DNA from: Panonychus citri | Taxonomy: Eukaryota > Arthropoda > Arachnida > Trombidiformes > Tetranychidae | Length of the DNA: 64,000 nt | Assembly: GCF_014898815.1 (NCBI RefSeq) | Contig: NW_026515542.1 | Location: 558,001 to 622,000, forward strand | Direction: 5' to 3' | Shown here: in pieces, positions 14,801-26,977 of the stretch | How positions within the stretch are numbered: position 1 is the stretch's first letter | Layout: every line of letters begins with the position of its first letter | Translations under genes and position numbers: made by a program | The notes under the pieces: generated by a model | The model's input: only the letters and a program-made list of their open reading frames with translations | Database searches by the model: none | What the model was told of the DNA's origin: nothing

Positions 14801-17800
14801 TCAAATGTGTAAACTATTGGCACAAATTGACAGTTAATTAGTGTAATAACAACATAAATTGTTGGTAACTCCTGTTGTTACAATCAAAATCAGTTAACAA
14901 TCAATTTTTAAATCAGTTTCAAAAAAAGTCTATTATGAATACAATTAATATTAATCATTTTGATTATTGAAATGGTTTTAATTGTTTGATTGACTATTAG
15001 TTAATTCAACTTCACCAGTCAACCATTGAAAATATAAATCATGAAAAGATACAATAATTAAAGACATACATGATTAATTAGTTTCAACTGATTAAAGTTA
15101 CTTATTGACTATTTAAGGATCCATTTGTCTGGCCAACAATTAACTTAATTGTTTCATATTAAACATGTATTACTAATGTTGATTAGGATTTAATTGTTAT
15201 ACCGGAAAATTAACTCAATGGTTGTTAATTTAAATTTCATCGTTGACCTTGTTGACCTTAATTTAATTGTTTGGTGTTGACAAAATTAAAATCGTGATTA
15301 ATTCATTTTAATTGTTGACTATTAGTCTTTGTATTGTTGTATCTAAATAGTTGAATACGATTGAACAACAATTTAAAACTTAATGATGATTGTATATATA
15401 AATGAGTTAATTGTTTGAAAACATGATTTGGATACTTGAATTATGATTTATGAGTTTTTAATTGTTGAAACAATTTTCACGTTGATTGTCAATTTGTTGA
15501 TTGTTGTTGACCAAAAATTGACAATTAAGATGTTCCTTAAATTTGTTGATTGTTTTTTTTCTCATTGTGATTAATTGTTAAGTTAAGATGTTAAATTGTT
15601 CTGAATTGAATTTGTCTCTTTTTACTCAATTAAAGGTCAATTGTTTCAAGTTTAGTTTTTTTCCCAAAACTAATCACAACAATCAATGAATTGATTTGAT
15701 TGATTAACAAGCCAAATGAAGTGAAACAATTAAAATTAAACTGGTTTCCTCACCTAATTTAAATAGTAATCAGGTATTGAATTGTTAATCAATTGTAACC
15801 TTGAAAATCATATTACCAGAAACAAACAAACTGTCAATTAATTGTTATTATTAAATTAGTAGCTTGAGTCTGAGACAATTAACCAAATTGTTTGAATAAG
15901 TTAGTTGATTGTCATCATCAACAACAAAAAATAGTAATTCCTGATTAATTGATCAACACAATCAGAATTTAAACCAAGAAAGATACAAAAAAAGAGAGAG
16001 GGAGAGAATCCAAATAATCATCTGAACCGAAAATCATTGTCTAACAATTAACTAATTGTCGTTTATTTTTCCTTAATTTGTTCACAGTGGAAACATATTT
16101 ATCTCCAACTCAAACTCAATGTGTCAACGTAGATTATCATATACCTGAAGATGAAGAATCACAAAAATTTTCTGATCAAAGATGGGAAAGATTACGTAAG
16201 TACAACAATTAAGAATCGATGGTCAATTGAGTGACCATTAACCCATGGCTACCATTAAATTATCATCATAAGAGTAAATATTTAACAAACACTATTATTA
16301 AATCTCAAGCAACAATCAACAACCCCATGAATTTAAAGGGCATTGACCAAAAGGATATAAAAAAAACACCAGAAGCCAAAGAGTATAAAAGGATTTTGGT
16401 GCAAAGAGATTGTGATTGATGATAAGAACAAGAATCATCCTCATCTTTAGATGATGATGATTGTCATCTTCATGATGAGTTCGATAGAGTGTGACTAGTT
16501 ATGAAAGAGAAGAGAGAGAGAGAGAGAGAGAAGAGAGAGAATGAGAGGGAGAAAGTAAGTGAGTAGAAAAAAAAGTTCTAAGGTAAAAAAAGTGATACAG
16601 AAAAAAAGATGAAGATGAAAAGATGATATTTCTATTCATCATCTTCATCAACTTCCTTATAGAAACTTTCAAATTAATCTAAAGAAAATGTCTCTCTTTT
16701 AATTGTATATATTAAGCTCTTCCTCTTCCTTTCTCACTTACATTTTCAATGGATGATGATGATTGTTGATTATCATGATGATTACAATTTAAATGAGTGG
16801 ACTGACTCTTAACGATTAACCGGATTAATCCATTAAAGAATTGTTAACGATCCTTATGTATCGTTAATTTCGTTGGGTTTTGGATATTCACTTGTTCATC
16901 ACGCCATAAAGATTAAGCTCTTAATGTCTTTTTAGAACATTTTTAATTAACAGTTAGAGAGAGAAAGAGAAATTAAATGTTATTAAGACAATAATAATAA
17001 AGAGTAGAAATTAATTACCAACAATCATGACAGTTTTTCAACAGGTAAACGAAGTAAAAATAAAGCCAGAAAAACACAGGTAACGATTAAGATGAAAAGT
17101 ATTTTTATCTCATCATGATAACATAGCAATTGGTGTAATATATTAACTTTAATTGTTCCCGTTTTCTAATAGTGTCTCTAATTTTGATTTTCCGTTAATT
17201 GTTGTCAACATGCAAATTACAATACTAGTATTCAATACTAATCACCTTGATTATAATCATCTCCTCAATCATTGGTGTCATTTGCTGATAAATCCTTAAA
17301 TTGTCAAATTATCTCACTGATTGTTTGTTGATGCTTTTTTCTTACTATTAACTGATTTTAATTTACTTCCATCCAGTCACACTTAGTTGATTAGAATTTA
17401 CTTTAGTCGCAATTAAACTAGTAAAAGGTGGTTAAGTTGTTGAATTTAATGATGACAATCAAAAGTTATTTTGATGTTTCGCTGTAATTACAATGTTTAG
17501 TCTTTTTGTCTAATTGACTTTTTTTTGCTCTCTAATTTTAATTCGCTGGTTGATTTTATTAATTAATTTTCTCAGATCTTGCTCGATCCGTGGTCGCTTT
17601 ATATGTCGTCGCCTTTTTCTTGTTGACTCTCTCATTCTTCACCGGGATCGCAGGATGTTGGAAACGATCTCACGCCAATCTCATCGCCACTGGTATTATG
17701 CAGCTTTTGGCAGGTAATTAACTTAATCATTTACACCAAGTTCCTTGTATCTATTATCTCACCTGCAAGAACAATTTAAAATCAATCTGCCAATATTTTC

Positions 17801-18356
17801 TCGTCTCATTAAAATCTTCATCTTTGTCCAATTCACATTTCGATAGCTTTATTTGACGCTGGTGCCATGGGTCTCTGGCATGGAGTCCAATTTTACGATC
17901 AACACAAATTGAAAGACGAACTGTCTTATAACGGATGGCCAACTGTAAGTGTCCATCCAAAAATCCGCGACAATTGATGTGGACAAAACAAATTCTGAAC
18001 CGACAGAATTTACCTCAAATCAATTGTGTCAATTTTTTTTCCTCTCTATTAATCTTAATCCTTTTCTATTTCAACAGATTCTCAAACAACATGGTGTCAG
18101 TGATTTTTACTATGGTTGGTCTTATATTCTTGCCTGGCTCGGAATTGGTCAGTGTTTAATTGCTTCCTTCATGTTCCTCGGGTCAGCTCGGTGTATCCGA
18201 AGTGAAAAACGAGCCGAACACGCTAAAAACATGCAATACCTGATGCCAGTTTATCCAGATAAACGTAATCCCTATGGATATGCTTACGCTTACCCAGGGC
18301 CTTATTCGTATCATGGATCATCATATGGAATCACTCCCTATTCCACTCCATATTAG
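5878..18356 (+). CDS. Claudin/PMP22-like four-pass membrane protein
   Basis: Five coding exons join in phase: 5878-6118, 16088-16195, 17576-17713, 17847-17944 and 18078-18356 (TAG), giving 287 residues. All introns are GT-AG. The ATG at 5878 immediately precedes TM1 (about residues 5-27). TM2 is about 120-145, TM3 about 150-175 and TM4 about 210-232. The first extracellular loop carries the claudin-family pattern W31, G-L-F 67-69 (usually GLW), C72 and C92. The cytoplasmic tail after about 235 is Tyr/Pro/Gly-rich and ends in STPY. Members of this family form or regulate septate-type junctions and other membrane complexes. The role here is inferred from topology; I cannot assign it to a particular insect claudin or Pasiflora-type protein. 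The first intron is 9969 bp and the others are 133-1380 bp. The gene is convergent with the opsin. Confidence 0.85.
6162..6181. repeat. CT dinucleotide microsatellite
   Basis: An uninterrupted TC run just inside intron 1 of the tetraspan gene, about 45 bases after the splice donor. Confidence 0.95.
12776..12818. repeat. GATGAA hexanucleotide microsatellite
   Basis: About seven tandem copies of GATGAA or AGATGA inside intron 1 of the tetraspan gene. Confidence 0.9.
16506..16541. repeat. GA microsatellite
   Basis: A nearly pure AG run with one AA interruption, in intron 2 of the tetraspan gene. Confidence 0.9.
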
Positions 18357-19347
18357 AATGTCCTTTCAACAGAAAACGAAAACCCCCTGAACATAAATCC
18401 AAATCAACTCGATAGAAAAAGTTTACTATTTAATCATGACCTAATCATCCATCTAAAACATCATCAGTTAAATCAATTCTTTGGGACATCAAATTATGAG
18501 AGAAAAAAACAACGAAAATTGAACAATTAAGTTCTCTTCGATTTCGGTTACTTTAAACTCTTCGTCCAAATTGACCGTTCGAGCCATTGACCATTCTAAA
18601 CATTAACCAATGCGAACTGAGAAAATTCAATCGCAATCTAAACACTCATTTCTTAATTATTATTCTTATTTACTATCATGATTAATATTATTTTAATTAC
18701 TCTATTTCATTATTATTATCATTATTTTCACTTGAGTATCACCAACAAATGATAATAATAACAATCAACTAATTATAATGATCTTTGCCTTTCTCTATCT
18801 CTCTTTTTTTTAATATTTGTACGTCCAAATGTTTGATACAATTAAAGATCACACAATTGACCAATTAAATTAATAATTAATTTGATTATTTATTGACTAT
18901 TATTGGAAAGAAATGATCAACTATGGATTTATTGTTCCACCATGAATTAAATTAAAACCTATTAATACAATCAAATCGACAATCGGGCCATGAGAATACA
19001 GAATAATCTTTGTTAATTACTACAATTCAATTTTCTTCTTAATCATTATGATTAATATAGAAATTAAATTGTATTTACAAGATCACAATTACCACCAATG
19101 TTAATTGTGAGTTATAAGTGTTCAACAATTGAAAGATTTTTTCTTTAGCTAAACAATTTAATTTCTATATATAATTGGATTTAATAACGAAAAATGTGAC
19201 AATCAACTAATGTTAAATATCAATAGAGTAAAAGTATTCACAATTTAAGCTCAATTAAGGATTTAATTAAGTTTTTCATCTTTAATTGTTTCGTTTTTGC
19301 AGAGACAATTAAAGTTTATCAGATGTTAACAAGATGATTCCAAATGA
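18357..19347. other. Convergent 3' intergenic region
   Basis: This holds the 3' untranslated regions of the tetraspan gene (+) and the opsin (-). TTTATT, the reverse complement of the AATAAA poly(A) signal, occurs at 18889-18894 and 18928-18933 and could serve the opsin. I see no coding exon. Confidence 0.5.
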
Positions 19348-20918
19348 TTAATATTTAGTATCTACGGTGGCGGTGTCGTCGATTGGAGCGGATTTACCTT
19401 GATTTTTGGTTCCAAATAAAAGGTCAATTTCTTTCTTGAATTTTGGATGTGACAAGGAGTAAACAAAAGGGTCCACTGTGGCCGCAATTTTGGCCGTTAG
19501 AGCGGGAATGATTGACCAGCCGGGATAGAGTAGGTGACCATGTCCAGTGGCTCCGGTTAAAGCGATAGCAGCATAAGGTGTCCAAGAGACGAGCCAAAGT
19601 GAGATTAGGACAGCGGCAGTTTTGGCGATTTTAATTTCCTCTTTTTGACTTGTTTTCGATTTGTCTTTACCGGATGTACCACCGGTCGTATCTTCAATTT
19701 TTCTTAGTGACTTTTCAGAGGCACCAACAGCCTTATAAATACCGTAATAAGAGCAGATAATTATGGTCACCGGTATACACCAAGCGGCTACAAAGTAACA
19801 CCAAACAAAGACACGGATTGATGTGTCATTGGACAGGTAATCTACCGTACATGAGGTCAGAAAACCTTCATAGGTGTAACGATTAAAGATCTGAAGTAAG
19901 GGCAGGGTGGCAAAGAAAGCCGCATAAGCCCAGATGAAAAGAACGGCTAAAGTTGATGTTAAGGTTGTTAATCGCCTTGGATTAAGAGGATTAGAGATCA
20001 CATTGTACCGGTCAATCGATGCAATGGCGACCGAGAAAATGGCCGCACAACCTGTTAATCCACCAAGGAAACCATAAATCTCGCAACCTGGAAGTAAACC
20101 AAAAACTCTAACTGTTAATTGTAATTCAATTTCAATGAGAATTAATTTTTCCTTCAAAATCTTATTCAGGTTTCACATCTAAACTACATTATTATTATTA
20201 CATCATTATCCTCTTGTTAAGTGGCTTAATCATTAAGAAGTTGGTGTTAAATCATTACGATTTAGAAATAATATAAGCCTATTATGAGATGATTTATCTT
20301 TGGTTTAGAGTAAAGTTAATTACAATCAGTTGATTGACAGGTTAAAGTATCTTACCTAAGGAACCGAGAGCTGGTCCACATTTGACTGAATTATAAATGA
20401 ACACTGGAGTCTTGAAGATCATGAAGAAATCAGCAATCGCCAAATTAAATAGTAACAAATTGGACGGACTTCGCAGTTTCTTGTTTCTGGACAGAAAATA
20501 ATGAAAGGAGAAACAAATTGGATGACTAATTGTTGAGAATTGATTCTGAAATTTGATTGAATTGAATTGAATTGAAATTGAATATATACTTAAGATAAAG
20601 GACAATGACCAGTCCATTGCCTCCGCAGCCAAAGACAAATATTAAAAAGTAAAGGATGGCAAGAAGTAGATTAGTACAGGAAGAAGGTGGTTCAAATTGT
20701 GACCAATGGTCAGGAATATATTCCAATAGGTCAGTAGTTAATAGGTCACTCCAAATGGCTCCTTTATCGTGGTCACAATAGTAAACCGATTTAATCGATG
20801 GAGCAAGTCGATCGGAAGCCGTTAATCGTGTTGTCGTTGATGCTGATAATGTTGATGAAGATGAAGCAAGTCCACTAATTGCTGATGAGGATAAAATTTT
20901 ACTCTCTCGAGTTCCCAT
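19348..20918 (-). CDS. UV-type rhabdomeric opsin
   Basis: Three exons join in phase: 20918-20590, 20486-20356 and 20087-19348, giving 399 residues. This is a light-sensing G-protein-coupled receptor of photoreceptor membranes, expected to couple to Gq. Visible hallmarks are the retinal-binding Lys353 in the TM7 stretch ALTAKIAATVDPF, the DRY motif at 179-181, the disulfide pair C155/C233, the Glu227 counterion-site residue in YEGFLTSC, the TM6 signature SWTPYA and the tail HPKF after DPFVY. Lys135 in TM2 (IFKTPVFIYNS) matches the lysine that marks arthropod UV opsins. The N-terminal tail is long and Ser/Thr-rich with no N-glycosylation sequon; one NDT sequon (240-242) lies in extracellular loop 2. 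The start is the first ATG in frame. The frame stays open further upstream, but only with a non-ATG codon. Confidence 0.95.
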
Positions 20919-22918
20919 GATTTTTGAGCAACAATTAAACAGAAACAAAATTAACGGTAAAAGTTTAACAAAATTGACTGGAAAACTTTCACAAAAACAT
21001 ACACATTAAGTATATGAATTGATCAGAACCAAGACAATTTAATTAATATTGCAAATCAATTGCTACAATTTCAATTGTTAAACACCCTTGATCTTGATAA
21101 TATGGATGGTAACAATTAACCAGTAAACCTTTTACCTTAACTAACAATCAAAGTTGTAATGATGATCAAGATGATCACAATGACTGATTTATAATGATTG
21201 TTACTCACACTTTGATTGTTTTAATATCACTTTTGAAAATGTAATTTCATCAATAGATGATGATGATGATGATGATAATTGTTTAGTAAATAGTAACAGT
21301 TAACAATTTAATTCTGCAAGAAAATGAAACAATATGAGCAAGGAAACCTTTACAATGTGATCAAGATAAACACTAAATTAATCTGGTTGAACCACCAAGA
21401 AACCATAACAATTAAAATGAAAACTAAAACAACAAGATTTAAATTGAAGCCTGAAGAAAACCTTGATTTGATTAACTAAATCTAAATCTTAATCCAACTA
21501 GAAAATTGAGTTTACTAATAATATATTGAACTAATATTTGTCAATATAATAATCCATTAAATCAACTTTTGGTAACAATTTGGTAATTTCAATCGGATTA
21601 ACCTGAATGGAAACTTTTTCAAAAACTTTTGTCAAGTTAACCAACTAATATGAATACGATTTAGTTAATTATTGAACATTGATTATCATTCACTTTTCCT
21701 TTTGTCTTGATTGATTTAGTTTAATTTCAAGGACCTAATGAAGACCAAGGTCTTCATAGATATTAATTTAATCATGTTTTAATCTGTTGTTAACACTGTT
21801 TCATTGATTAATTTAATTTTCTATCTCTTTAATCATCATCATCAGTGTTGTATTTGTATTGATATTGAATCAGAAACTTTCATCACATTTATATCATCAT
21901 TTTAATCATCTTAATCACGTTATTTCACTTTTATCATCATTATTATATTGATTGATTTAATATCTCAGAGTTTTCATTTGATTGAATGGTTTCAAATTAT
22001 TATTGATTTACTTCATTTCTTCAACAATTAAAAGGGTAAGAAAACAACACAAAAGTCTTTAAATCAAACAGAATCAATCACTAATTATCCTTAATCGATC
22101 AACCAAATCACTATCAGCAAACTTGTTAACAGTCAACAATTAGACTCATATAACTTTTTCAACTCTTAATTTGTTAACAATTAACTGTCAACATAAATTA
22201 TCAATTCGTAGTAATTAAAGATATTAGGTTTTCTAGTTTCATATTGACACTTTCATTCATCAAAAGGTTGAAACAAATCTATTGACTTTTCAGTCAATTA
22301 ATGAGAAAATGAAACTCACCCAGAGACGAAACAATTAAAATCAAATCAAAAGTTAATTTAATTAATTTTTCTGATTCTAAATCTTATTGATCGATCAGAG
22401 CGCCAACCGGTGTTCGAGATTCAAACTAACCTTTGATAGTAATTTTTGTTTTCTACTTTGAAATTGTGATTTGAATCAAATTGTAAACAATTAGTTGATT
22501 ATCTGCAATTGAATAAGTTTAATTAAACTGTTTGTTTTATGAAGGTTTTTGAATTTACTATGCAATTGAATTTGGACATATCTTTTATTACACAATCTAT
22601 TTAGTAGTAGGTTGATTTTTTTTGTTTGCTTCTGATTTGCTTACACAAGTTTACTTATTGATTACAATTTAATTTACAATGATTAAGTAATAATTATTTG
22701 TAATTATCTTATTTTACTTTTTGTTGGGTTGATTATCTTTGAATAAGTGTCATTAAATCAGCTCCTTTTGATATTTTGATAGTAGTTATAGTTGTAGTAG
22801 GAATTAAGGATTAAATTGGTTTCCAAAAAAAAATTGATTAACCGCTTGTGCGAAAAATATTTAGACACTTGAATGAGGTTTGATTTTGAAATTAATTGAC
22901 TCTTCCAGTTAATTGTTA
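20919..22918. other. Intergenic region upstream of the opsin and downstream of GSE1
   Basis: AT-rich non-coding DNA with a short GAT tract at 21257-21275 and many AACAATTA words. It should contain the opsin promoter (minus strand, just above 20918) and the GSE1 3' untranslated region. I could not identify individual sites. Confidence 0.5.
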
Positions 22919-25900
22919 TTATGATACGATCTCATTTAGATGTGTCTTTATTGAACTTATTCTCCTTTCGTATTGCTCACTTTCTTCGTCCATTTCTTTT
23001 TGAACTTTCGTTAGATTCTGGAAACAAAAAGCAAGATGAATGAAGGAAAATTAGTGATAGAAGAAAAAAAAACGTGATTAATGAGGAAAATTTGATAATT
23101 AACCTCACTAAGAGCATCGAAAACGTGTAGATAATTAACAGATGATTAACTTACTGCGATCTTTTTTGACAGTTTGTCGACTGCATTGGTTTTCTCGCGA
23201 ATCGTCAGTTTCAATTGTCCAATTCTTCCGTTTAATGATTCTCTTTCTTTTTGGGACTCTGTTAAAATTAGAAGAAGAGAAATTAATTAGTATCAATTGA
23301 GTTTAAGTGTTAAAAGAATGAGAAAAGTTAAATTGCAATGGACAATTAAATTGTGGATTAAAGGTCAAGGTAGTTAATGAGAAATATGAAATTCAGTTAT
23401 ACCAAGTGCATATTTTTCATATGCAGTTGTTATCGCTTCAATTCCAGGCCATTTGAAGCCGACGGAAGATGTATCATTGTGATACGAAGCTTCTGAATAT
23501 TTTGATTCATGGCGATCCTGGTCAGTGATTTGTAAATTGGTAGATTTGTGTTTATTATTTAATCGCGATGAAGAGGGAGGGAGAAGATCATCTTTCATTT
23601 TATCTTCATGATTGTTGATTTTCAAGGATTTATTTAATAAAATCTCTTTATTATCAAGAGATTTTAATAAACCTTGTTTCGAGTTGGTTTTTGATTGCTT
23701 TGATTGTTTACGATCTAAGGTAACATTTAAAGTTCGCCTTTGATTGTGCCATGAATTGTTAACTGCTAACGGAACAGAATTACACTCATGGGAAGGTGGT
23801 GAAGAGAAAGAGGAACTTCCGGTGGTAAATGTCGGTGTTTTAGAGTTTAAATTGGTGTTATAATTGTTCAGGTAACCGTTTTTATTATAACGATCGTAAT
23901 TATTGTAAACTCTTGGTTGTGAGGTTAAATATTGGAACCATTTATCGAGCGCTTCCTTGGTTAAATTGTTGGTTATCTTTCCATAGGATAGATTAATTGA
24001 TCGACGTCGATCTCTCTCTTCAAGAACACCTTCCCAGATCTGTTCACGTTTCTTAATTTCATCGGCATTCAATTCATGTTTAAGGCCAAGTAAATTCATA
24101 TAATTAAATTTATCTTCTAATTTGTCTTCACATTTGAATAAACTATTGGGTAAAATATCAGTTGGTTGTATGAAAACATTTTCCGAATCAAAAAATTCAG
24201 CCTTTGGCATCTTATACATTGAGACCAATGGATAAGTATCACTTTTAGATTTGAATCGACGACGGGAAACATACTTCTCAAAAAGGATCTCATTCCTGCG
24301 TTGCAAGGTTATTAGTCCCAAGGAATTGAGAAAGTCCACTTTTTCCGGTCTATCGTCAAGTTTAGCGGGTGGCCCAGTGGTGATCATATACTTGCATCGG
24401 TACCGCGCTTTTTTCATCTCGTTTTCCTCTTCATCTGAAGTTTCCTCTTCACTGTAGATGAGTTCATCTTCATCTTCACTTGTTTCAACTGATCCTCGAG
24501 ATGCTGCTCTTTCAGCTCGCTCTTTCCTTTTTACTTTTAGCTTCATTTCCATAAGATCTAATTTTGAGATTACCTTCTCAATATTTTCAGCGTTTTTCTG
24601 AGGAGAATGATCTTTATGACCTTGCGCTAGTTGAGGTTGAGGCGGTTGATGTAATTTTAATGGTTGACGACATTGAGGTTCAACTTCATTGGTTAACTTT
24701 TTCGATGGTGATGTGTTGTTATTGTTATTGAAATTTATTTGACGAAGTGGAGGTGGCGATGGTTGTTGTTGTTGTTGTTGCGATACTTGTGACGAGGATG
24801 AAGATGACTGAGGTGTAGGTCTTGATTTTAAAAGATGAACTTGAAGATCTTGCGATGAGTTGATGAAAAATGGCGACGAATGATTACTGGGAATGAAAGT
24901 TTCGGGCTGATGTTCAACTGCCGCTGATGGTTTAAAGGAATAGTCTCCTGGTATATCACTAAACCTTTGCTTTTTCGAACTACTAAAATCGATTGGGACT
25001 TCGAATGCAACATTTCTTTTAACATTATCGGGAAACATTCTACTATTGTGAGCATTGGAATTTACATGATGATGTCTTGAATCATCTCGTTCATTAATCT
25101 GAGGTCTCCAAAGATGATTATTAACATTAGATGAGGATGTAGTTGTCACTGGACTATTTGTAAATGTGATTGTTGTTTGTGATGAAGAAGGACCAAATTG
25201 TTGACAAGTAAGTTGAGATGGATGTTCTCGTTTTAGATCAACCAAGATAGCGCTGGTGGTGCTTTTCTTGTGGCCTTGATGAACACCAGTTGTGTTTGAA
25301 GTTAAATTCATGGGCCTTGGACCAGGATTGCCCATAGTTATCGATCCATTAGGTTGATGTTTTTTATTAGAATTAGAATTTGTATTCATTTCCCTGGTAG
25401 ACATTCCTGGTAATGTATTACCATTATTTGGATAATCTCGACCCGAGATCCATGTTCACTGTTGGTCGAGTGCATTTTGTAATTTGTTGGACCGGAAGAT
25501 GAGATCGGAGGATGTTGATGAGGATGATGATGATTGGAATTAGATCCATGACCAAGTAAACGTTGTGTCTCCTCATTAAGTACTCTTTCCTGGTGTGTTG
25601 CTAAAAGTTCAGAGTAACGGGAGCTCATCTGATAGGAAGGCACATTAGAGTTCGTTGAAGTGTGTCCAGGTGATAGATCGGAATGACTTAATGGTTGAAC
25701 ATTTGAGGTTTGGTGTAAATTATTTGACGAGGATCGGATGAGACCATATCTTTCAAGGTAAAGTGGATCATCAATTCTGTGAGAAAAAAAGATAGAACCG
25801 GAAAAATGGACATTAAAATAACTGGAAACTTAAAATTGGAAAAGTAAACAAACATTTCCAACTTACCTGTACGGTTGTGTTGGAGGAGGAGGTAGAGGAT

Positions 25901-26940
25901 GTGAAGACAAATTGTGATGTGAAGATTGAGATGATTGTGGCATAGGTGCTGATGGATTTGCATGAGATGAACCAATAAATGGATGGTATGGATAACCCGC
26001 TGCAACTGCCGCTGATCTTAACCTTTCACTATATGGTAATATATGATTTCCAATATTAGAGGAAGTGGCGGCGGATGGTGTTGTAGATGACCCTGAATTT
26101 GCCGAAGAGGGTCCAGAGGAAGATTGTTGTTGTTGTTGTCCACTATTGAGAAGACCATCTTCAAGACTAGACGATGAATTGGCTGGTAATGAACCTCGGT
26201 AAGGTTGAAAACCGGAATCATTATGATTACCGATAGAATTGATTGGATTAGCAGCCGATGGATGAATCAATTGATTTGAATTAACTCCTAATGGGAAACA
26301 AGAATAAGGAGAGAAGAACAAAAGATTTCGATTAATCATTTCTATTCGATGAAAACAATAAAAGATGCGAAATATTCCAAATAAGAAAACGGAGAAGTAG
26401 AAACACTAAAATCAATTGTTATATTGCTTTTTCTACCAAAACAAAGAGAAAAAAGATAATTGAATCAAAATTGCCGATAATTGGGAGATTTGATTAATTG
26501 TTTTCAAGTTGAAACAAACAATCTAAAAGTAAATATCAGGTAGAGAGTAACAATTGAAAGTTGAAAAATCGCAAATGATCATAAACATGGAAGATTAAAA
26601 AAGGATGAAGATGATAAAAAGAAGGTATTGGAATCGGATGAGTCGCATTGAGAAGGCAGAAGCTAAATTGAATTATGATAGAAGATCGATACTTGAGCAA
26701 CAAATTTCGTGTCTTCGAAATTGAACCGAGTCGAATCAACATTAACTCAGTTTGGGTTCAATTATGTTTTTCTTTGGTTTTTCCTATGTGAGGATATTCA
26801 GAGATAAATACAGAGGATGAGAGAGAGAGGGAGGGAGGGAGAAGTTTGTTGTTATTACTTCGCTTTAATTTTCTCTCTCTTTCGATCTTCACCAAATAGC
26901 TTGTGTCAAAAGTCTCTTCGTCTAGTTACTTCTTCCTCTA

Positions 26941-26977
<37 letters not shown>

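Larger units (their letters stand above)
6119..16087 (+). other. 10-kb first intron of the tetraspan gene
   Basis: It runs from the donor GTAAGTA at 6119 to the acceptor TTCACAG ending at 16087. The 5' part (6160-7040) is CT/TTC/ATC-rich. The rest is AT-rich with the AACAATTA word, GAT tracts at 10710-10735, 10903-10935 and 12776-12818, and Leu/Ser/His pseudo-frames. I see no nested gene. Its size, in a window where most introns are under 500 bp, makes regulatory elements plausible. Confidence 0.75.

Noticed and set aside
20342..20638. Longer open frame through opsin exon 2
   Set aside because: Its ends read into flanking introns; the spliced exon 20356-20486 fits in phase on both sides and restores the opsin sequence.
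22395..22440. tRNA-like T-loop word (GGTGTTCGAGATTC)
   Set aside because: No acceptor stem, D-arm or anticodon arm could be folded around it.
25688..26221. His/Leu-rich open frames on the minus strand over GSE1
   Set aside because: They are out-of-frame shadows of GSE1 exons 2 and 3.
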